A stretch of 64,000 nt of DNA from Plantago major. Taxonomy: Eukaryota > Streptophyta > Magnoliopsida > Lamiales > Plantaginaceae. The position numbers were made by a program, and so were the translations under genes. Positions 30,066-38,908 of the stretch are shown here, piece after piece. Position 1 is the first letter of the stretch; each line of letters begins with the position of its first letter. The stretch covers positions 48,100,580 through 48,164,579 of the forward strand of contig CM048840.1 of the NCBI GenBank assembly GCA_026545765.1, read 5' to 3'. The notes beneath the pieces are model-generated. The model made no database searches, was not told the DNA's origin, and saw only the letters and a program-made list of their open reading frames with translations.

Positions 30066-30480
30066 ATGATACTTCTAGTGTCCAATGCTCCCGAAGCTGA
30101 TGCATATTTTGAGAGTGAGTCAGATTTCTCATTACATTCCATATCAAACCTTTCCAGCGTGAACTCTTCAAAGTCCTCTACCTCTTTTTTGAGCAACTCC
30201 AAGTATTTGATCATGTTAGGGCCCTTAGCGGGGAAGGACCTTGAGAACTGAGATTCAACTAGTTGTGAGTCGGTGTAAGCTTTGATCCTTCTCACTATGT
30301 TGCCAGCTTGATTCCGACGAGGAGTGCCTCGTATTTAGCTTCATTTTGGGTTACCTTGAAATCAAGCGTGATGGCATAATCCAACTTAGCACCTTCAGGG
30401 CTCTGAAGGTGTATTCCAATACCTCCAAGTCTATCGGTAGAAGATCCATCTACCTGCAGTGTCTAAGTGTCTTTTCCTTG
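30066..30480 (-). CDS. Tat-A second (archaeal-type) RNase H domain
   Basis: Minus strand: LQVDGSSTDRLGG-type start near 30460, then NEAKYEAL, IKAYTDSQLVESQFSRSF, and ECNEKSDSLSKYASA. This extra RNase H after the standard RT-RNase H, before integrase, distinguishes the Tat clade. It is thought to degrade RNA in RNA:DNA hybrids, supplementing the first RNase H. Fossil. Confidence 0.75.
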
Positions 30481-30773
30481 TTCTTTGGGTGCTATGGAAG
30501 TATCGGTGTTCTTACCTTCTAGGACCTCCCCTTGCGTCTTGACGGAAGATGCAAATATAGGAGCGTTTGGAAATTCATCCAAAAGTAACATGTGTCTCAC
30601 TCTGAGAGAGTCATCCATAGGTTCAGATGAAAATCCCCTGAATTGAGCATCACAATAGGTCTCTTATTCCACTTCTCTTTCAGTAACTCTCGCTTGCTCA
30701 GAAAGGTTCATTCCTTGTGTTATCATCAGCACTCAGCTTCTTTCGACTGATCATTGACATTTTCTTCTTCCTT
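30481..30773 (-). other. Tat-A linker between RNase H domains
   Basis: Low-complexity acidic and Ser-rich linker. The same place in Tat-B (about 56.89-57.17 kb) codes SLRVRHMFLLDEELNTL-like sequence, which is also visible here (near 30590). No enzyme motif. Confidence 0.55.
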
Positions 30774-32549
30774 CTATGGGTAATCGACTATGAAGTCGGC
30801 GATGATTTGTGCCTTCTTTGCTGACGGAGCTTGATATCCGATATCATACTCGCTTAGTTCGATTGCCCATTTGGACAAGCGGCCAGATTGATCTGGCTTT
30901 CCAAGGACTTGTTTCAACGGTTCGCTAGTAAGAACCACAATCCTATGTGACTTGAAGTAGGGTTTCAATCTCCGAGCACTGTATACCAATTCATATGCTA
31001 ACTTCTCAGTCCGAGCATACCTAGTCTCTGCTCCAGCTAGAGCCTTGCTTAGGTTGTAGAGAGGCATGTGATCATTGGCTTGGATTCGAACTATCACGAA
31101 ACTCAAAGCCTCATTGGTGACTGCTAGATACAGGTAGAGGGTCTCGCCTTCTACTAGTTTGGCCAAGAGTGGTGGTGAGAGGAGATATTTCTTTAAACTG
31201 TCAAAGGCTTCTTCACACTCTTTGGTCCACTCGAACCTGTCCCCTTTCCTCAATATCTTGAAGAAGGGTAGGTTCTTTATTGCCGATCTGGAGATGAAGC
31301 GGCTCAAGGACATGACTCGCCCTATGAGCTGTTGGACTTCATTGATGGTTTTTGGTTGTGAGAGGTCTAGAATAGCCTTGATCTTTTTCGGGTTGGCGCT
31401 AATGCCCCTCTCCGTTACCATGTTACCAAGAAACTTACCCCGTTTCACTCTAAAGATACATTTCTCAGGGTTCAGTTTCATCTCGTACTTCCTCAAGATA
31501 GAGAAGCAATTGTTGAGGTGGTCAATATGTTGCTCCTTTGTCTTTCTCTTAACCAACATGTCGTCGACATATACTTCCATTGTTTTGCGAATCTCTTCTT
31601 TGAACATTTTATTTACCAGACGTTGGTAAGTAGCTCTGGCATTTTTCAGTCCAAATGGCATAACCTTGAAGCAATAGACTCCTCCAGCCGCAAAGAAGGC
31701 AATCTTCTTGATGTCTTCTTGAGCCAATATGATTTGATAAAACTCCTGGTAAGCGTCCATTAAGCTTAGAAGAGCACATCCAGTTGTGGGGTCCACCAAT
31801 TGGTCGATCCGAGGCAAGGGATAAGGATCTTTCGGGCAAAACTTGTTTAATCTAGTGAAGTCATTGCACATCCTCCACTTCCCGGGAGCTTTTTCGACGA
31901 GAACCACATTGCAAACCCAATTTGAATATCTTACCTCTTCAATGTGTCCTGCTTTCATGAGCCTATCAACTTCTCCGGCTATGATACAATCCTCAACGGG
32001 TCCAAAGTCTTTTCTCTTTTGACGAATATATTTGACCGAAGGATCCATGTTCAGACGGTGAACAACTATCCTTAAATCTATCCCCTTAAGATCCTCAATG
32101 CTCCAAGTGAAGACATCACAGTTTCTTTTCAGACAAGCTATGAGTTTCATCTCAACCTCAATGCTCATCTCGGTCCCGATCCTAGTTTTCTTTTCGGGAT
32201 TTCCTTCTATCAATTGGATCTCCTTTAGGGTCTCATGAGGTTCAATCTTCGCAGCCTTAGGAAATTTCTCCTTGAGCGTTCCGGCTCCAATTTCTTCCTT
32301 AGGAGGTGTAGGAGGTGCGGGCAAGAGTGAACCGTGCTTGTCAGCGACCGCAAGAACGGGGGCTGAGGCATTTCGGGTTGACATAATGTAGCATTCCCAT
32401 GCTTCCCTAATGTTTCCTATTTCTTCTCCCACACCGTTTAGAGTAGGAAATTTGACCCTATTGTGTAGTGGAGAAGAAATGGCTTTGAATTGATTGTGGC
32501 CTGGTTGTCCTAGGATAACATTGTAATCAAAGACACTATCGACAACCAC
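30774..32549 (-). CDS. Tat-A reverse transcriptase and RNase H
   Basis: Minus strand, about 590 codons. The protease C-terminal end (FDYNVILGQPGHNQF) leads to a long linker and the RVT_1 reverse transcriptase: GKWRMCNDFTRLNKFCPKD, LSLMDAYQEFYQI, PFGLKNARATYQRLVNKMF and the catalytic MEVYVDDMLVK. Connection and RNase H follow: FKILRKGDRFEWTKECEEAF, YLAVTNEALSFVIVRI, KLAYELVYSARRLKPYF. Typical Ty3/gypsy layout (reverse transcriptase before integrase). The longest open stretch of Tat-A. Confidence 0.87.
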   Translation of the reverse strand: MVVDSVFDYNVILGQPGHNQFKAISSPLHNRVKFPTLNGVGEEIGNIREAWECYIMSTRNASAPVLAVADKHGSLLPAPPTPPKEEIGAGTLKEKFPKAAKIEPHETLKEIQLIEGNPEKKTRIGTEMSIEVEMKLIACLKRNCDVFTWSIEDLKGIDLRIVVHRLNMDPSVKYIRQKRKDFGPVEDCIIAGEVDRLMKAGHIEEVRYSNWVCNVVLVEKAPGKWRMCNDFTRLNKFCPKDPYPLPRIDQLVDPTTGCALLSLMDAYQEFYQIILAQEDIKKIAFFAAGGVYCFKVMPFGLKNARATYQRLVNKMFKEEIRKTMEVYVDDMLVKRKTKEQHIDHLNNCFSILRKYEMKLNPEKCIFRVKRGKFLGNMVTERGISANPKKIKAILDLSQPKTINEVQQLIGRVMSLSRFISRSAIKNLPFFKILRKGDRFEWTKECEEAFDSLKKYLLSPPLLAKLVEGETLYLYLAVTNEALSFVIVRIQANDHMPLYNLSKALAGAETRYARTEKLAYELVYSARRLKPYFKSHRIVVLTSEPLKQVLGKPDQSGRLSKWAIELSEYDIGYQAPSAKKAQIIADFIVDYP

Positions 32550-32561
32550 GAAGAGAACTGT

Positions 32562-33353
32562 CTAAGTCACTCTTGTTGGGAAAGTCCCCATGGAAACTTG
32601 TAGAGGAATACTTCCAATGGGATGAATTGTAGAACCTCTGAATCCCACTAATGAAGTATGGATTCTCCCATATTCGATCCTTCCCAAATTCATTTGATCC
32701 ACAGTTCTCTTGGAGATGATGTTAGAAGAGCTTCCAGTATGAATAAGCACCTTATTGACCTTGTAAGTGGCGATGACCAGGGAGATCACCAGTGGAACGT
32801 TCCGATCTCTGAGATCTCCTCCTCCAGACATTAGGGGAGGTATCTCACTATCATTAAAAGAAATCAAGTTCGATCCTCTTAAAGCTGGAGGAGCATAAGC
32901 TCTATCGTTGTTCCTTAAATGCTGGGCAGTTCTTTCTCTGGCATTCCGACTATCTCCTCCACTTGGACCTCCCTCTATGGTGTTGATAACTCCACTATAT
33001 GGAAGTTTTTCTGTTTCCAAATTTCCGGAGTACTCGTCGTACTGGCTAACGTGTTGGGGAGGGATCCCCGTGGGAGGCGGTGGTAACGATCCTGTTGCAA
33101 TTTCCTGATCACGCTCTGCTCTCCTTCTTTCATTCCATTGGTGGCGGGAAGGTTCCTCTTCATAAACTATCTCTTTTAGCTTGACACTCCTTATCAATCC
33201 TTCAATCTCAGTTTTTAACTGGACGCAGTCTTCCATGGAATGGCCTTTGTACTTATGGAATCTGCAATATTCTTTGCAGGCCTTGCCTCTTTTACTATTC
33301 CTTGTTGGCTTGGGCCATTGAACATCCACATTCTTTTCAACAATAGATGCCAA
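32562..33353 (-). CDS. Tat-A gag end and aspartic protease region
   Basis: Minus strand: a zinc-knuckle-like segment (YCRFHKYKGHSMEDCVQLK), a basic linker, then retropepsin with TYKVNKVLIHTGSSSNIIS and VGFRGSTIHPIGSIPLQVS. The protease processes gag-pol. The corresponding region in Tat-B lies at 54.35-55.35 kb with the same segment order. Fossil. Confidence 0.78.
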   Translation of the reverse strand: MASIVEKNVDVQWPKPTRNSKRGKACKEYCRFHKYKGHSMEDCVQLKTEIEGLIRSVKLKEIVYEEEPSRHQWNERRRAERDQEIATGSLPPPPTGIPPQHVSQYDEYSGNLETEKLPYSGVINTIEGGPSGGDSRNARERTAQHLRNNDRAYAPPALRGSNLISFNDSEIPPLMSGGGDLRDRNVPLVISLVIATYKVNKVLIHTGSSSNIISKRTVDQMNLGRIEYGRIHTSLVGFRGSTIHPIGSIPLQVSMGTFPTRVT

Positions 33354-33464
33354 GATGTCGGATCTTGGTCTATTGAGGCGAGTGTACTCTGCGTACCTCC
33401 TAGGAGGGGTTCTCTCTCTATGGAATTCTCTTTCATATCTAAAATCCTTCTTTTGTTCAAATCT

Positions 33465-34883
33465 TCAAGGACGAGTCGCGGGTTCCAGTTTCATTGGCTC
33501 CTTTCCCTTCTTAGTCCCGGCTCTTACTGGAACATTCCTCCTATACTCCTCACCGTACAAGACTCCCTCACATATATTTTCTAAGTAGTTTTCACTTGGA
33601 ATTTCTTCATTGGAGAATTTCTTCCTGAGTTCGTCATTGTAGGTTTTGGCGTACAGGTATCGGACCCGTTCTTTGATGCTGTGAGACTGAACTTGACGTA
33701 CTTCAGCATTAAACCGCTCTAGGAAGGTCCTAAGATCCTCATTGTCCCTTTGGATGATTCCAGCCAGGTGCTCTACTGATCTTTTCCTCTTCTTTGCCTT
33801 CTGAAATCTCTTCAAAAATACAGAGACCACATCCTTGTAAGACTTGATTGAACCATCGGGCAATGTGGTCCCCCAATCCATCACTTCTCCAAAGAGGGTG
33901 GATGAGAAGTTAAGGGCTTTCATGTTGTCATTCAACCCGTTGGTGTCCATCTTACTCTCATACCTAGTGAGATGTGCAACAGGGCAAGTATCTCCATGGT
34001 AGCGTTCAAGGTTGGGGATAGTGCAATTGGGGCGCTTCCTCTCTCTTCTGATTGCATCACATAATGGGTTCGGAGCTCTCATCATTACTTTTTCATGTGC
34101 CTTAACCATTTTGCCTAAGTTAGCAATCCGGGTCTCCAAAGCCTTTTGTTGAATGTAGATTTGTTCAGTGGTGAGCCTATCGCCTGTTCTTGGGTTGATG
34201 GCCACATTAGCAAGAAGGTCATCGACCTGGACTACTGCGATACTTTCCGCTACTTGGTCTCTTTTCCTGGTTTGGAGAGCAGCATGGTGACTGGTACTGG
34301 CCTCATCTAGTCTAGGACTCACTGGGCTCTTCTCACGATGCTCATGAGATGCAGTAGTTCTCCTATTAATAAGATTGCGCAGATCATCTTGCCGACCCTG
34401 TTCTCCTATACTTTCCAAGACATGGCGATGCTCATTCCTTGACTGAGCAACATCTGTCTGCCTTTGAGCTGCCAATGGCGGAGTAGTGTGGACATTGTTG
34501 GATCCAAAGCAACCTTGAATAGTAGTGAGCAAAAGGCCGAACTGATTCTCATTCATCCGAAACTCATTCGAACGAACAATTTGGCCATTTGGAAGGGTGA
34601 AGTTCCTTCCTGGCGGAGCACCGTGTGTTCCTGATGGAGGAACATGTCCTTCTACTCCTTGGACCACTACTCCAAGTCCTTGGGTCCTTACTGGCGGATC
34701 AATGATTCTTTCATCTTCTGAGGAAGTACTGACAGTGTGACCATCACTTGGATACTCCTCTCGATTCCTTGATGCAATCCTTGCCAATCGCGTTCTCCTA
34801 GTAGGTAGTCTACCTCGTGGCCTTGGAGCGGGAGTTCCAACTGCAGTGGTGGTGGTTCTCGCTCACTTCCTCTGTCTTGCCAT
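33465..34883 (-). CDS. Tat-A gag
   Basis: Start near 34883 (MARQRK...), shortly after the primer-binding site. An N-terminal low-complexity part is followed by an EQIYIQQKALETRIANLGKM helix, then the Retrotrans_gag domain: YESKMDTNGLNDNMKALNF, LFGEVMDWGTTLPDGSIKSY, FLKRFQKAKKRKRSVEHL, and LRTFLERFNAEVRQVQSHS. Structural particle protein. Tat-B gag (52.8-54.3 kb) is about 65-75 percent similar by eye. Fossil. Confidence 0.83.
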
Positions 34884-34917
34884 TACTTGTAGAGCTAAGA
34901 AACTTTTCGTAAAGTTT

Positions 34918-34936
34918 CCCACATACGGCGCCAAAA
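34918..34936 (-). promoter_or_regulatory. Tat-A primer-binding site
   Basis: Minus strand TTTTGGCGCCGTATGTGGG directly after the LTR end, matching TTTTGGCGCCGTCTGTGGG in Tat-B (52784-52802). I have not fixed the tRNA; TGGCGCC-type sites are common in Ty3/gypsy elements. Confidence 0.82.
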
Positions 34937-35100
34937 TGTTGAGGGTGAAGTCCCCTAAACTCTTAGTAAGTTCTTCCTAAATCGCACTAAGTACAAGTCA
35001 CTATAAATCATCCCAAGTCAAGGTCCAAAGCTAGGGTCCAAAGCACTACGGGGTCCAAAGCACTAGTGGGTAAGAACCTGCACAAGTAACTTTGGGGAGA
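34937..35100 (-). repeat. Tat-A 5' LTR, inner remnant
   Basis: The inner 160-odd bases of an LTR that should be near 0.9 kb by comparison with Tat-B. It ends (plus-strand start) at TGTTGAGGG; GTGCAGGTTCTTACC is shared with GTGCAGGTCCTTACC in Tat-B (52654-52668). It holds three CTTTGGACC words. Beyond about 35100 the LTR similarity stops and the FAR1-type segment begins. Confidence 0.65.
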
Positions 35101-35228
35101 AAGTATACTATAACAGCGATATTTCCATTAGAAATGGAAATTCTGGTTTTTTCCATCCAAACCGGACGCAGTTCAATTCTAAACCGGGCACGGGCAGTGC
35201 TTACCCCTGCCCGAAATTCATCCGGTCA

Positions 35229-35238
35229 GTATAAAAGG
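35229..35238 (+). promoter_or_regulatory. TATA box of the FAR1-type gene
   Basis: GTATAAAAGG about 60 bases before the first ATG (35295), at a conventional spacing for a plant core promoter. Confidence 0.6.
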
Positions 35239-35539
35239 ACAAACCAAAATCAAAACAGCGCAGAAAATTGAAATTTCAAAGCCCACATTTGTTCATGGCG
35301 ATTTTTTCTCCGAAATTCGGCAATTGGCTTCGTTTCCGGCGATTCCTCTTGAAAAAACTGAAGAATCAACATCTAATATGTCTTGCAATCGATCGAATGA
35401 GGTAAAATTTCATAATCACCAATATCTGTGAGATTTTTTCAATTCGAAACTGTTCCAATTTGATTTATACAGTTAAATCTGAACAAATCACAGATTGAAA
35501 TAGCTTATCGTGATATCGGTATGATTTTTTTTTTAATCT

Positions 35540-36640
35540 TACGCTTTCTGTACAATTTTTCATCGTTCTGTTTGATTTTATGATCTGCCTGTGTGCGATT
35601 ACCTATTTTCTGGATGATTTTTCATCATTCTGTGTGATTTTATGAGCTGCCTGTGTGCTATTACCTGTTTTCTGTACGTTTTTTCATCCTTCTGTGTGAT
35701 TTTATGAGCTCCTGTGCGCGATTACTAGTTTTCTGTTTGATACATTGTCTGTGAGATTTTAGTATGGTCTGTGGATTTTAGCCTGTGTATGTGGGATTTT
35801 ATTCAGTGTCTGTGGGATTTAGTGTGGTCTATGTATTTTTATTTATTGTCTGTGGGATTTAGTCAGTGTGTGTGGCTTTTGGTCAGTGTCTGTGTGATTT
35901 TGGTGTGGTCTGGGTGTTTTTGTCATATGTCTGCGATTTTTAATATGGTCTGTGAGTTTGATACATTGTCTGTGAGATTTTAGTATGGTCTGTGGATTTT
36001 TGCCTGTGTCTGTGGGATTTTATTCAGTTTCTGTGGGATTTAGTGTGGTCTGTGTATTTTTATTTATTGTCTGTGGGATTTTAGTAAAGTGTCTGTGGGA
36101 TTTTATTCAGTGTCTGTGGGATTTAGTGTGGTATGTGTATTTTTATTTATTGTCTGTGGGATTTAGTCAGTGTGTGTGGCTTTTAGTCAGTGTCTGTGTG
36201 ATTTTGGTGTGGTCTGGGTGTTTTTGTCATATGTCTGTGATTTTACTATGGTCTGTGAGTTTGATACATTGTATGTGAGATTTTATTTATTGTCTGTGGG
36301 ATTTTAGTAAAGTGTCTGTGGGATTTTATTCCGTGTCTGTGGGATTTAGTGTGGTCTCTGTATTTTTATTTATTGTCTGTGGGATTTAGTCAGTGTGTGT
36401 GGCTTTTGGTCAGTGTCTGTGTGATTTTGGTGTGGTCTGGGTGTTTTTGTCATATGTCTGTGATTTTTAATATGGTCTGTGAGTTTGATACATTGTCTGT
36501 GAGATTTTAGTATGGACTATAGATTTTAGCCAGTGTCTATGGGATGTTATTCAGTATCTGTGGGATTTAGTGTGGTCTGTGTATTTTTATTTATTGTATG
36601 TGGGATTTTAGTAAAGTGTCTGTGAGTTTGACATCCTACA
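35540..36640 (+). repeat. TCTGTG(G/A)GATTT minisatellite with higher-order structure
   Basis: About 1.1 kb of degenerate 20-26 base units, each with a TGTCTGTGGGATTTT core and variable tails (ATTCAG, AGTGTGG, ATTTATTG). A longer block, GGTGTGGTCTGGGTGTTTTT then GTCATATGTCTG, recurs at about 35902, 36206 and 36428, so units are organised in higher-order repeats of about 300 and 220 bases. Open frames across it are artefacts. Confidence 0.88.
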
Positions 36641-36840
36641 ACATGGTAAAAACTTTTGCTATCTGTGAGATTTTATCACATTTTTAGATATTGATTAAAA
36701 CAAAAAAAAACTTAAAAAACGACAATAAGATAATATTTTATTAGTAACTTAATAATATAAAGGATACAGGTTACATTAAAAAAAAAAACAAAAGAACAAA
36801 CTACTCCAAAATGAACTGTATAGCTACCTAGAGGAGCTTG

Positions 36841-37156
36841 TCACAGCAAGGACGGATAGAGAGTAAGAGCAATGTTGTCCTCACTAGAGAATCTGAACAT
36901 CTCTAATGCTATCCTTCTAGCAACATAACCCAGCTCCCTGTGATGATGTGCTATGGCCAATAAATGGGCAAGCATGTTTGCAGTTTTTTTCTTTGGATCA
37001 TTTGCGAGATCATTCAAAAGTGTGTAAACACACAAACCCAATATCTTCTGATCCCTGCTAGGATTCTCCACCACCTCCCTTGTGGTTCAGGGTTATAAAC
37101 CCATTGTGGATGTACTCCACAGCTGTTTCGACCGTTAACTGTCTTAGGGTTGCCAT
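36841..37156 (-). pseudogene. Small antisense gene in the FAR1-type intron, unrecognised
   Basis: Minus strand. ATG at 37156 begins MATLRQLTVETAVEYIHNGF; after one extra G in the GGG run near 37077 the frame continues ENPSRDQKILGLCVYTLLND and LAIAHHHRELGYVARRIALE to a stop near 36841, about 105 residues in all. A TATA box (TATAAATA, 37254-37247) lies about 90 bases before the ATG, and an AATAAAAT signal lies about 100 bases after the stop (near 36743-36736). It looks like a complete small transcription unit carrying a single frameshift. The protein is predicted helical with no signal peptide or membrane segment. I do not recognise the family; it could be a passenger gene of a Mutator-like transposon. 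Confidence 0.5.
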
Positions 37157-37246
37157 TATCTTCTTCTTCTTAAAATTTCAAATTATATAAGTAAAACTTG
37201 ATGAAAAACTTAAATTTTGATGAATAATGAAGTGTCATCCGACGCC

Positions 37247-37254
37247 TATTTATA
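37247..37254 (-). promoter_or_regulatory. TATA box of the small antisense gene
   Basis: Minus strand CTATAAATAGGCG, about 90 bases upstream of the ATG at 37156. Confidence 0.6.
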
Positions 37255-38044
37255 GTTGTATTTTTGAATTCATACAATTGATTGTTTGTGACTTTTCCAA
37301 TACCCAAAAACAATGAATAAATGCTTTTAAGTTAAATGTACTGAATCCTACGCCTAAAAAACTTAAATGACTCTTATGTTACTAATTAATTATCTGTCTG
37401 TGAGATTAATTTTGTACATTTTGGAAAACTACCTAGTATCTCGAGAAGCAAAAATCTATATGACTGTTGGTATACTTTTCCTTTTCAACTGTTGCATTAA
37501 AAATGTTCATCTGCATTTATTCCATTCTTTAAATTAGAAATATCTTGTGATGTTGCCCCTGATCAAAATGCTGCTCTGTTTGAAATACCAAAAATACAAC
37601 AAGTGCAGAAAAATGGTAAAAAATTTAAGCTATTACTATGATATTACTACATCTGTGATATAATATGTTTTTCTTTTGAGGATATGTGAAGACTTGCTTC
37701 CTGGTTTGGATGAAAATGAAATTTCTTTGATCGAGCAAATTGACATCTTGCAACAAGGTAACCATATGATGCAGAGAAGATACTTTTTTATTGATAACTT
37801 GATAAACATTACAACATGACTAAAATTCTACATGACCTGATTAAAATTGTTACTAAAATTTTACTTTTCAACTGTTACGATTTTTTCTAATCTTTAACTG
37901 CCAAATTTTTATTTATTTAAATGCAGATAATGAAATGATAATTGGCACACCATATGATGGGAATGTTGCCCCTGATCAGACTGCTGATCTGTTTGAAATA
38001 CCAAATATTCAACCTCTACATAAGATAGGTAAAAAAAAAATTAA

Positions 38045-38500
38045 ATCTTTTATTGTAATCTGTGAGATTTATTCTGAGATCTGTGAGAATTATTCTTGAA
38101 ACTGTGAGATTTACAATGAAATAATCTGTCAGTAAGAGTTTATAATCTGTGTAATCTGTGTTTTATTTGTGAGATTTATTATCCTCGAATCTGTGAGATT
38201 TATATGTTTCATCTCTATGTAATAGTTTAGTCAATGACTGTGAGATTTATTCTGATATCTGTGAGGATTATTTTGAGATCTGTGAGATTTATCTGTTAGA
38301 TTTACAATGAAATAATCTGTTACTAATAGTTTATTATCTGTGTAATCTATGTGTTTTATTTGTGAGATTTATCCTGGAATCTGTGAGTTTTATATGTTTC
38401 ATCTCTCTGTAAGAGTTTAGTCATTAACTGTGAGATTTATTCTGAGATCTGTGAGGATTATTCTGGGATCTTTGAGATTTATCTGTGAGATTTAAAAAAT
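38045..38500 (+). repeat. TCTGTGAGATTTAT repeats in FAR1-type intron 4
   Basis: About 15-20 degenerate copies of (A)TCTGTGAGATTTAT between the donor at 38029 and acceptor at 38505. A near-duplicate of about 185 bases is visible (starting about 38070 and about 38255). The core is the same as the minisatellite of intron 1. Confidence 0.82.
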
Positions 38501-38908
38501 TGTAGGTCCTGCCCAAGAAATTCCCAAGAAATTTTTTATGAAACAAGATCACTTGTTGGGGTTTGTGCGAACAACTATGACGAATTATATGAAATTTATA
38601 AGGCTCATGCGAACGAGAATGGCTTTACAACAAAAATGAGTGGTAAAAAGTATAGGAAGAAAATATAGTGTGTTGCAGAACTATACTCCCTCTGCTCCTG
38701 TGAAGGGAAGTCAAGGTCGAAGTACCTTGATTTAAAGAATCCGTCACCTGCTGCAGGGGGGCAATTAATTCTCCCATCTCCTGTTTTTGAAGAAATTCGT
38801 AAACCAATAAAAAAGAGGCGAGGTAATAAACCCATTGTAAGAACTGGATGTCAGGCTAAGGTAAGGGTTCAATACCAGAAAAAAGAGGACCATTTCAGAA
38901 TAATTAAA

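Larger units (their letters stand above)
4541..35100 (-). mobile_element. Tat-A: Tat-lineage Ty3/gypsy element, interrupted, minus strand
   Basis: In element order (right to left): 5' LTR remnant 34937-about 35100, primer-binding site 34918-34936, gag, protease, reverse transcriptase, RNase H, second RNase H domain, integrase, long non-coding region, antisense extra ORF. A second (archaeal-type) RNase H and an antisense Transposase_28-like ORF are marks of the Tat clade (Ogre/Retand/Tat4/Grande group). It is interrupted by the Athila-like element at 4752-10867 and Copia-1 at 13287-29598. Its 3' LTR would lie left of the window; its 5' LTR is cut where the FAR1-type segment begins. It is the oldest frame of this nest. 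Broken, with several breaks apart from the insertions. Confidence 0.82.
35402..37537 (+). other. Large first intron of the FAR1-type gene
   Basis: 2.1 kb between donor GAG/GTAAAATT at 35402 and acceptor TTAAATTAG at 37537. It holds the TCTGTGGGATTT minisatellite (about 35540-36640) and an antisense small gene (36841-37156). The intron call is inferred from splice sites and the flanking reading frames. Confidence 0.5.
35229..38908 (+). pseudogene. FAR1/FHY3-type gene fragment, interrupted by Copia-2
   Basis: TATA box GTATAAAAGG (35229-35238); candidate first exon with ATGs at 35295 and 35378 up to a donor at 35402. GT-AG exons then fit at 37538-37615, 37692-37757 and 37927-38028. A fifth block from 38506 to the Copia-2 edge reads YDELYEIYKAHANENGFTTK, CSCEGKSRSKYLD, and RTGCQAKVRVQYQKKEDHF, the N-terminal FAR1 DNA-binding (WRKY-GCM1-like zinc) domain. 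The fifth block needs a one-base frame change near the T run at 38535 and has one in-frame TAG at about 38667. The transposase-like and SWIM parts expected downstream are not in the window. FAR1 proteins are either Mutator-like transposases or light-signalling transcription factors derived from them; I cannot tell which. Exons 2 and 4 are duplicates (APDQNAALFEIP and APDQTADLFEIP). Confidence 0.65.

Noticed and set aside
35771-36278. Two open frames with Val/Cys/Trp-rich products
   Set aside because: They simply translate the TCTGTGGGATTT minisatellite.
35540-36640. Possible CRISPR-like array
   Set aside because: Units are degenerate with no constant repeat/unique spacer pattern, and the DNA is plant nuclear.
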